The notes under the pieces: generated by a model
Database searches by the model: none
Told to the model about the DNA's origin: nothing
Seen by the model: only the letters and a program-made list of their open reading frames with translations
Source: Chloroflexota bacterium
GTDB taxonomy: Bacteria > Chloroflexota > Chloroflexia > QHBQ01 > JADMIH01
Assembly (NCBI GenBank): GCA_015478675.1
Contig: JADMIH010000132.1
Span: 1-10,761, forward strand
Length of the DNA: 10,761 nt
Direction of reading: 5' to 3'
Made by a program: the position numbers and the translations under genes
In this document: piece by piece, positions 6,601 to 10,761 of the stretch
How the letters are laid out: each line of letters begins with the position of its first letter
Numbering within the stretch: position 1 is the first letter of the stretch

Positions 6601-7182
6601 CATCTTCTGTGCAATCGTGACTATTTCTGCCGCTAGAGCGCTGTCGCCCGGCAGCCCTGAATGTGGTACGCCCACGAAAGCCGCACCCTCGAAGCTCGCT
6701 TTTATGAGGCTACCCCATTCCGCATGGCTCTTTTTGGCGGAGATGAATGGGCTGAACGCGCCTGCTTCATCACCGCCGAGGAGTATGAGCAGCAGCCCCT
6801 CTGCGTGCGCGGCGATTTTCTCCCAGGGGGCAGGGCTTTCTCTGTCGGGCCAATCTGCAAAAGCTACAGAAGCAATCCGGGCCAGGTTTTGCATGCCTGT
6901 GAGGTCGCGGGCGAAAAGCACCACTGTCTGCTGTAAAGATGTTGTCTTGCGCGGCCCTACAACCGGAAGAAGAATATCTAACTCTGCGCCGTAGATGAGG
7001 GCGATGCCTGCGCGTTGCGCTGCCTGCGTCATGTCAGGAAGGCCAGCTAAAGGCGCGCGATCAGCCACGCCCAGTGCATTGTAGCCAAGCGCCGCGGCCC
7101 GCAAGCACCAATCTTCGGCGGAGGCTGGCCCACCCCCCTGGCTGAAACGCGTATGTACATGAAGATAAGTAAAGTTGCTCAC
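3526..7182 (-). CDS. Catalytically inactivated DNA polymerase III alpha (DnaE)-like protein with PHP domain
   Basis: A 1218-residue homologue of the bacterial replicative polymerase subunit, with the complete domain order. PHP domain (about 5-270): HVHTRFS at 8-14, GAE at 65-67. Palm (about 320-570), recognisable from LLAYALGLSSVNPLNY (366-381). Fingers (about 570-770) with LYKEQ (661-665). Tandem HhH region (about 785-880) with ILPPDVNHS (787-795) and a GGCDKLLG end. Clamp-binding QVDLF (901-905). OB fold (about 985-1065) with IEDLNGTIELVAFP (1013-1026). C-terminal domain (about 1134-1218). The palm P-D-[FI]-D-[IV]-D-F motif reads PPAGIEV (397-403) and the FDFLGLR motif reads YPLLSLR (545-551), so all three catalytic Asp are lost. 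The intact frame argues against a recent pseudogene. It starts at GTG, with GGAG only 2 nt away. A structural or clamp-associated role is inferred. Confidence 0.92.
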   Translation of the reverse strand: MSNFTYLHVHTRFSQGGGPASAEDWCLRAAALGYNALGVADRAPLAGLPDMTQAAQRAGIALIYGAELDILLPVVGPRKTTSLQQTVVLFARDLTGMQNLARIASVAFADWPDRESPAPWEKIAAHAEGLLLILLGGDEAGAFSPFISAKKSHAEWGSLIKASFEGAAFVGVPHSGLPGDSALAAEIVTIAQKMGLPPVAMPTTRYLHAADAPVYEALRVARKRAGWPREDSRSATTCTATDRPGTLYLRRVEEAAELFKAWPEAIENTAMVASLCNYLPGNLTAGAGNSAALRELAVRRLLPRLEVGELPAEVSQRLSAELRVVEKLGTAGAWSALATIADLTTVGRSGTAIPLGAPLGTADSALLAYALGLSSVNPLNYAVPSWLTAETTAGKLPPAGIEVPATQHDNLLLSLVSEYGLERVAHAASSIEITPMQALQAAGSVLGLSGEIIKPVVAEAIAKGWNALNEGDQEQTAVSPLLRIAQALRTAPLLFKRDPDTLLVAPRSIYGATTPAEWVPLLACDGSSLPTWVPWSEESLVSLAYPLLSLRPSAALSVLDGACRVAAQYPSPGFHAAEVDLGCCPETGKEVAALFKEAATEGIPYISHAALKGWKGDCTPNAVAALVARSAAAKAGHTPVAPAQPVQAWSTQTAETGGMLLYKEQFAAVAEAAAGIPPGDLTALRVALLNPTGAKETRARFVAGCVVQDLSGLEADALWDALAAAVPRLISRGTAAAWARIALWAAHFKVAHPAALLAAAMQVAWHSGERGEMASLAREAKRLGINILPPDVNHSEAGLTLERADSGWAILWGLSLLPGWSMERAARLIAARPREGFTSMRDLLLATARLGLAPRQLEMLARAGGCDKLLGKEQSRIALADALPTFTEWAQRTVETEAAVQVDLFSSNLPGDRLEEPEWKRLLAGSPLTPRGRHSLRAWEEEKLGISFTEATEIDALVRAIEKSGDLKDRLLTSDRIGAEHVGQSVYLLGILCRIELLYAPDGVGEPMAAAMIEDLNGTIELVAFPPNYKRHQGLWVENKAVIVTGRVSLHTDGELYLLCEHMAAYSGDDVEEAFTVTVTVAKPRADNSQAAPSEIAPEVAAAKAAPLAPKAVGGAKRDSLSPATMPAPTTLPTYRLIITLPGSSDDHADIDRMIDLSKALAAHPGTDAVTLRIPYSPETGSITSAQLPQGVSYNALLEGEIRDLLGPDALAIIKLIG
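4468..4482 (-). other. Predicted beta-clamp-binding motif in the DnaE-like protein
   Basis: Codons 901-905 read Gln-Val-Asp-Leu-Phe, matching the consensus Q-L/x-S/D-L-F that docks DnaE and other partners to the DnaN sliding clamp. It sits between the HhH region and the OB fold, the position of the internal clamp-binding site of DnaE proteins. Confidence 0.7.
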
Positions 7183-7189
7183 AACTCCG

Positions 7190-7195
7190 ATTATA
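7190..7195 (-). promoter_or_regulatory. -10 box of the DnaE-like gene; possibly leaderless transcript
   Basis: A perfect TATAAT on the minus strand ends 7 bp before the GTG start at 7182, so transcription would begin at or next to the start codon. No good -35 box is seen about 17 bp upstream. That region is instead occupied by DnaA-box-like repeats. Confidence 0.45.
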
Positions 7196-7211
7196 AGACC
7201 GGAACGTGCGC

Positions 7212-7240
7212 TGTGGATTGTGTGGATTAGCTGTGGAACC
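7212..7240. promoter_or_regulatory. Three DnaA-box-like repeats upstream of the DnaE-like gene
   Basis: TGTGGATTG (7212-7220), TGTGGATTA (7221-7229) and TGTGGAACC (7232-7240) are near-tandem. Against the box TGTGGATAA (reverse of TTATCCACA) they have 2, 1 and 3 mismatches. They overlap the expected -35 region of the -10 at 7190-7195. Binding by DnaA is inferred from similarity only. The segment lacks the AT-rich unwinding element and dnaA/dnaN neighbours of an origin. Confidence 0.35.
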
Positions 7241-7340
7241 GGTGATGTTACAGATCTTTCGGCAGGTCAGTGTCAAAGCCAGCGCAACTACTGAGCACCG
7301 CAAGAAAAGTGCTCCTGGAAGCCCCATGAGCGGTAACTTC

Positions 7341-7859
7341 TCAGTAGCGTATCAACGTCACGATATTGTAGCCCTCAAAGTACTCTCGCGCGCCGAGATC
7401 GGTTAGCTCTATGAGGAAGGCGAGCGCCACGATCTCGCCATCTAGCTGCTCAACGAGCTCTATTGTGGCGCGGGTCGTGCCGCCGGTAGCCAGCAAGTCA
7501 TCAACTATCACTATTCGCTCGCCGGGAGTAACAGCGTCTCGGTGCATCTCTACGGTGTTGGTGCCATACTCCAGGTCGTACTCTGCTGTGATAGTGTCAG
7601 CAGGAAGTTTGCCGAGCTTGCGCACGGGGACGAAACCAACGCCCAACTTGTAAGCTATAGGTGCGCCAAAGATAAAGCCGCGGCTCTCAATTGCCACAAC
7701 TTTATCTATATTGAGGCCTTTCAGCGCATCCGCCAGGGTATCTATAGAACGCTGAAAGGCAGGCCCTTCCTTGAGGAGGGTAGTTATATCACGGAATAGG
7801 ATGCCCGGCACCGGAAAGTCGGGAATATCACGTATCAACTTCGCCAGGTTCGCGTCCAT
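7341..7859 (-). CDS. apt: Adenine phosphoribosyltransferase
   Basis: A 172-residue type I phosphoribosyltransferase that converts adenine and PRPP to AMP and pyrophosphate in purine salvage, in the cytosol. The start MDANLAKLIRDIPDFPVPGI and the following FRDITTLL are typical Apt. AIESRGFIFGAP (55-66), VRKLGKLP (78-85) and an EYDLEYG segment (92-98) are conserved. The PRPP-binding loop is IVIVDDLLATGGTTRA (117-132) with both acidic residues. Length is normal for the family. The start has an AAGGGTG-like ribosome binding site about 4 nt upstream. It lies 51 bp downstream of the surface-protein gene on the same strand, suggesting cotranscription, with no terminator visible in between. Nothing unusual in the sequence. 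Confidence 0.98.
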   Translation of the reverse strand: MDANLAKLIRDIPDFPVPGILFRDITTLLKEGPAFQRSIDTLADALKGLNIDKVVAIESRGFIFGAPIAYKLGVGFVPVRKLGKLPADTITAEYDLEYGTNTVEMHRDAVTPGERIVIVDDLLATGGTTRATIELVEQLDGEIVALAFLIELTDLGAREYFEGYNIVTLIRY

Positions 7860-7910
7860 AATTCACCCTTGTTTTAGAGGTTGGCAACTAAGCATTAAAC
7901 CCTGGTAGAG

Positions 7911-9491
7911 CTATACTCTCCGGTAGCTTCGACCACGCAAATAACGTGCCAGCAAGGTAAATAGCACGAGAAGCAAAGCAAAGACCACCGGAAAGGAGCC
8001 ACCCGTCTGCGGCATTGGCGCGGAAGGCTGCTTTACAGATGTGGCAGCCGGGCTAGCGCTGCCAGAGGCATTCTGAGAACTCTGAGAGTTCTGTGGCAAG
8101 CTGGCCTGTTGTGTAGGAGATGAGGGCAGAGTTGCGGCCGGATTCTGCGGCTGGCTCGGCGCAGAGGTCGTAGCTGTAGAGGCAGGTTGCTCCGTCTTCT
8201 CGGCTGAGGGTGTCGCAACAAGGGGCTGCGCGGTAGGCGTGTCTTCTGCTTGCTGGTTTTGCGCGGGAGGCGGGCCGGAGGCAGGCTCTGCTACCTGTGA
8301 AATGTAGGCGTTTGACTGCACAGCATCAGATGCCCCTCTGTAATTCGCGCTCGCCTGGTTGCTCAGGTTGCTGCCTGCGTCCTGGGCAACACTGGCGGGT
8401 ATCTCGATTTTGACGCTTGTGTTGGGTGCCAGGTCACCCACCTGTGCTGTAACCGTGTTGCCCTGTATGGATATAGCCCCGGCATCGCTCCTGGCACGTG
8501 ATGGATTGGCGTTGACGCCTGCGGGTAGCTTATCGGTGACGACTACCGAGCTTGCAGGCCCATTGCCGGAGTTTGCCACCTCTATCGTGTAAATGATGCT
8601 GTCGCCGGGGGCTACACTCTGTTTGTCGGCTGAGAGATTGACCTTTATCTCCGGCCTGGCATCTACGCTGGCAGGTGGTTGGGCGGCAGTAGGGACAGGT
8701 GCGGTAGCCGCCGGGGGCGCTTGCGTAGGCGCGGGTGAACCGGCATCGGGCGCTACTGCGGGCGTGGCGGATGCGGCTGACTGCACGGAGGCGCTGCCTA
8801 TACTAAAGCGGAAGCGCGCCTGGCTCTGCCCGTATCCGACAACTGCGTCGCGCACCTGTACGATAGCCTGGTACTTGCCGCTCGCCAGCCCCCCGGTAAT
8901 CACAAAGTCGCTCCCTGTGCCGAGGCTGCCGCTATCGAGCACTACTTTGCTTGCATCCGGGCCACCATCAGCGTAAATGAAGATGCGGTATGTCTCGCCG
9001 GAGCGTCGTGTGCTCCACTTCAAGGCCCCGGGTAGGCTCAACGTCCCCCCCTGGGCGGGCGAAATGAGTTGCACATCGCCCATCTCTACCGAAGGCACAG
9101 CGAATGAGCTACCATTTACATAGATAATAGGAAAGGAGTTCCATACAGCCAACATGCCTTTGCCGCCGGTGAAGCGAACGTAATAAAAGGCGTCACTCGG
9201 CGCGCTGGGCTGCCCCACGAAGTGGTAGGTGCCCGTGGCATCGGTTGTGGCTGTGGCAAGTGAGGTCTCGGTGCCACTGTTGGCTCGCTGGCGCAACTCG
9301 ACCGAGACCCCTGCCGCGCTTTGCCCATTTACGGTGACCGTGCCATTGATGTCGCCGGCACTCTGCTTTAGCTCCGCGCCGTGAGCAGGCGAAGCGAGCG
9401 CCAAGCCAAGCACCAGCGCGGCGAAGAGGGCGATGATGATAACTCTGCCACGCCACGTTCCAGGAGTGGGCACAAGAATGTTGTTGTTCAT
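7911..9491 (-). CDS. Sortase-anchored surface protein with CnaB-like and DUF11 domains
   Basis: A 526-residue exported protein. The N-terminus has a signal peptide with basic start and hydrophobic core (about 15-35) ending near ASPAHG-A. A CnaB/carboxypeptidase-regulatory-like beta domain follows (about 47-95, INGTVTVNGQSAAGVSVELR), then a second beta-rich region (about 140-232) and a Pro/Ala/Thr linker. A DUF11 domain spans about 280-395 (YTIEVANSGNGPASSVVVTDKLP), then a long Gln/Pro/Ser/Thr-rich stalk (400-492). The C-terminus is a complete sorting signal: MPQTG (493-497, an LPXTG variant), a hydrophobic span (500-515) and a basic tail RYLRGRSYRRV. It should be cleaved after Thr and linked to the cell wall. 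The sortase gene lies 32 bp upstream on the same strand. The start is supported by GGAGGA 6 nt before the ATG. Ligand or function is unknown; adhesion or envelope structure is plausible. Confidence 0.9.
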   Translation of the reverse strand: MNNNILVPTPGTWRGRVIIIALFAALVLGLALASPAHGAELKQSAGDINGTVTVNGQSAAGVSVELRQRANSGTETSLATATTDATGTYHFVGQPSAPSDAFYYVRFTGGKGMLAVWNSFPIIYVNGSSFAVPSVEMGDVQLISPAQGGTLSLPGALKWSTRRSGETYRIFIYADGGPDASKVVLDSGSLGTGSDFVITGGLASGKYQAIVQVRDAVVGYGQSQARFRFSIGSASVQSAASATPAVAPDAGSPAPTQAPPAATAPVPTAAQPPASVDARPEIKVNLSADKQSVAPGDSIIYTIEVANSGNGPASSVVVTDKLPAGVNANPSRARSDAGAISIQGNTVTAQVGDLAPNTSVKIEIPASVAQDAGSNLSNQASANYRGASDAVQSNAYISQVAEPASGPPPAQNQQAEDTPTAQPLVATPSAEKTEQPASTATTSAPSQPQNPAATLPSSPTQQASLPQNSQSSQNASGSASPAATSVKQPSAPMPQTGGSFPVVFALLLVLFTLLARYLRGRSYRRV

Positions 9492-9523
9492 AGTTTCTCC
9501 TCCGGCCAGAGACGCCGTTGAAT

Positions 9524-10516
9524 TTATCGTCCCGGCTGGGTTTCGTCCAAAAATGCTGTTACTATCAGCCGTTGGGTGTCTAACCCGATAGGTGTGCAGG
9601 TGATCAGTGTCACTCTCTTATCATTTGTGGGGGCCATCACTTCTGTGTGGGTAGGGCCTACCACAAAACTTTCACTGACTATGTATCTATATTCACGCAG
9701 ACTATTGCTGACAAAGACTTCATCCCCTGGCTTGAGCCTATCTAGCTCACGGAAGAGCGCCGAGTTGATGTCGCGGTGGCCTGCCAGCACCACGTTGCCT
9801 ACCTCTCCCGGGTTGGCCGTGCCTTTGTGATGGCCGATGTCCATAGGCGACACTTGCCATACACCCATGTTTATCGTCACCTCCTCGATCCGGCTATCGA
9901 GGAACATCACAGGTATCCTCAAGCGTGTTGGCAGCAATAACTGCGGATCAACGGTAGGAGTAGGCGTAGCTGTTGGCGGCTGCTCGGTAGTAGCCGGCCT
10001 CTCGACGGCTCCTTGCTCGATGCGCTCCGTGCTCAAATCGGGCGTACCTACCAGTGGAGGCGCTATCTCTGATACGCGAGTGGGAGTGGATGTAAGTGTG
10101 CTACGCGTGGCGGAACGTGCTGTGGCGCTTGCGACAACACCCGCAGCAGCTGTAACCCTGTGAGGCGCGGTATCAAAGTAGACCGTGTAAATGTACTGGC
10201 TGACGAGCCAGGCAATCACAAGAGCGCCCGTTATCTCAGTTAGCAACAGGCAGCGGTCGAAGATTCGCCACGCCCTTGATCTTTCTTTCGCACCGCGCAC
10301 AGGCCTCAGAGCCTCCGAAGCCACAGCATCCAGAGGGCTGAGCCTCGGCGGTTGGAAGCGACTGTAACTCTCTACGATAGCTGCGCTCTGAGCGTCCTGT
10401 GGCGCAAGCGCGTGTGGCTCTTCGCGCTTGCGCTTGCCACCTTTTCTAGCGGTCCGGGCCGCCCCCGTGGAAAGTGGACCTTCTATCCTCCTGAGTCCCG
10501 CCGATGGGAATTGCAT
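9524..10516 (-). CDS. Sortase (class D/E-like transpeptidase)
   Basis: A 330-residue membrane-anchored transpeptidase that attaches LPXTG-type proteins to the cell envelope. A basic cytoplasmic N-terminus (KGGKRKREE near 26-33) is followed by one transmembrane segment (about 90-113), a Thr/Pro-rich extracellular linker (about 120-190) and the catalytic beta-barrel (about 195-325). All three active-site residues are seen: His247 in LAGHRD, Cys307 in TLITCTP and Arg316 in DTQRLIV. The long N-terminus and linker resemble actinobacterial and Chloroflexota sortases. The frame stays open upstream to 10747, but I place the start at the ATG at 10514-10516, which has GGAG at 10522-10525 with 5-nt spacing; the upstream ATG at 10543 has none. 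It lies just upstream of the MPQTG surface protein, its likely substrate. Confidence 0.93.
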   Translation of the reverse strand: MQFPSAGLRRIEGPLSTGAARTARKGGKRKREEPHALAPQDAQSAAIVESYSRFQPPRLSPLDAVASEALRPVRGAKERSRAWRIFDRCLLLTEITGALVIAWLVSQYIYTVYFDTAPHRVTAAAGVVASATARSATRSTLTSTPTRVSEIAPPLVGTPDLSTERIEQGAVERPATTEQPPTATPTPTVDPQLLLPTRLRIPVMFLDSRIEEVTINMGVWQVSPMDIGHHKGTANPGEVGNVVLAGHRDINSALFRELDRLKPGDEVFVSNSLREYRYIVSESFVVGPTHTEVMAPTNDKRVTLITCTPIGLDTQRLIVTAFLDETQPGR

Positions 10517-10521
10517 AGTTG

Positions 10522-10525
10522 CTCC
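10522..10525 (-). promoter_or_regulatory. Ribosome binding site deciding the sortase start
   Basis: On the minus strand, GGAG precedes the ATG at 10516 by 5 nt. Earlier in-frame starts (10543, 10747) lack such a sequence and would add a ~77-residue extension that does not look like a sortase N-terminus. Confidence 0.65.
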
Positions 10526-10608
10526 GGTCTGCTTGGTTGCCATGCCATGCGCTGCGAAAGCCGGGGCTTGCAGGCACGTGGAGACCCAAATTAGGTGAGT
10601 CCGCAACC

Positions 10609-10617
10609 AGTATAGCA
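10609..10617 (-). promoter_or_regulatory. Possible extended -10 promoter for the sortase operon
   Basis: On the minus strand, TGC-TATACT forms an extended -10 element (5 of 6 to TATAAT) about 95 bp upstream of the sortase start. No good -35 is present. Weak evidence, given as the best candidate in this gap. Confidence 0.3.
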
Positions 10618-10715
10618 ACCAGTGCCGCCTGCCTGGCGTGGAATCCACATTGCCGCATGGCCCGGTTATGCACATCCTGCCATCTGCTGGCAAACGTCGG
10701 CTGGGCGGTAAATGT

Positions 10716-10761
10716 TTAGAATAGGGGTCACAGAGGTGTCCCCTCACCCATGCCCTCTCCC
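10716..10761. repeat. Truncated copy of the dispersed repeat at the window end (copy D)
   Basis: AGAATAGGGGT at 10718-10728 matches 1499-1509 of copy C. An imperfect hairpin follows (10723-10731/10736-10744, one T-T mismatch, 4-nt loop). The end CCCTCACCCATGCCCTCTCCC (10741-10761) is, allowing a few gaps, the reverse complement of the GGGAGAGGGGCATGGGGTGAGGG block in copies A and C. The copy continues past the window, and its parts are in a different relative orientation from copy C. Confidence 0.6.

Larger units (their letters stand above)
7183..7340. other. Gap between apt and the DnaE-like gene
   Basis: This 158-bp gap holds the promoter elements listed for the DnaE-like gene and an inverted repeat GAGCAC/GTGCTC (7293-7298/7309-7314) downstream of apt. 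The inverted repeat is not followed by a T-run on the minus strand, so it is not called a terminator. Confidence 0.4.

Noticed and set aside
7212..7240. DnaA-box-like cluster considered as a replication origin
   Set aside because: Only three imperfect boxes, no AT-rich unwinding region, and no dnaA, dnaN or other origin-linked genes nearby; kept only as a possible regulatory site.
7293..7314. GAGCAC/GTGCTC hairpin after apt considered as a terminator
   Set aside because: The 6-bp stem with a 10-nt loop has no downstream T-run on the minus strand.
10517..10747. N-terminal extension of the sortase frame up to 10747
   Set aside because: The extension has no recognisable features and no ribosome binding site, and its upstream end runs into repeat copy D; the ATG at 10516 with GGAG is better.

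Overview
The window looks like chromosomal DNA of a Gram-positive-type (monoderm) bacterium, most likely a member of the Chloroflexota. This is inferred from several things together: a sortase with an LPXTG-like anchored surface protein, NarL-type regulators, a DnaE-family protein with Thermus/Gram-positive style C-terminal domains, and GC-rich dispersed repeats containing a hairpin of the form CCCCTCTCCC-loop-GGGAGAGGGG. No rRNA or housekeeping marker is present to fix the taxon, so this is moderate confidence only.

Layout from left to right. Positions 1-209 hold two pieces of a dispersed, hairpin-rich, MITE-like repeat. Next is a plus-strand Ppx/GppA-family phosphatase gene (435-1394). A complete 244-bp copy of the repeat with terminal inverted repeats (1420-1663) fills the gap between it and a convergent NarL/FixJ-type response regulator (1674-2483, minus), whose phospho-acceptor Asp is replaced by Glu. 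A 614-bp divergent regulatory region (2484-3097) carries a good sigma-70-type promoter and paired direct repeats. It separates that regulator from a short plus-strand, receiver-only protein (3098-3604) lacking the Asp pair of the phosphorylation site. The receiver-only gene overlaps tail to tail with a 3.66-kb minus-strand gene (3526-7182). That gene encodes a full-length DNA polymerase III alpha (DnaE) homologue in which all three catalytic aspartates are gone, while the beta-clamp-binding pentapeptide, the HhH region and the OB fold are kept. Upstream on the same strand come apt (adenine phosphoribosyltransferase, 7341-7859), an LPXTG-like cell-wall-anchored DUF11 protein (7911-9491) and a sortase (9524-10516). 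A truncated repeat copy ends the window.

How the genes may work together. Sortase, surface protein and apt are closely spaced on one strand and could be cotranscribed. The sortase very probably anchors its immediate downstream neighbour through the MPQTG signal. The DnaE-like gene appears to have its own promoter, with a -10 box so close to the GTG start that the mRNA may be leaderless, and with three DnaA-box-like repeats just upstream. The most interesting feature is this intact but catalytically dead replicative-polymerase homologue, which looks like a clamp-associated, non-polymerising replication or repair factor. Its neighbourhood contains two receiver-domain proteins that have each lost part of the canonical phosphorylation site.
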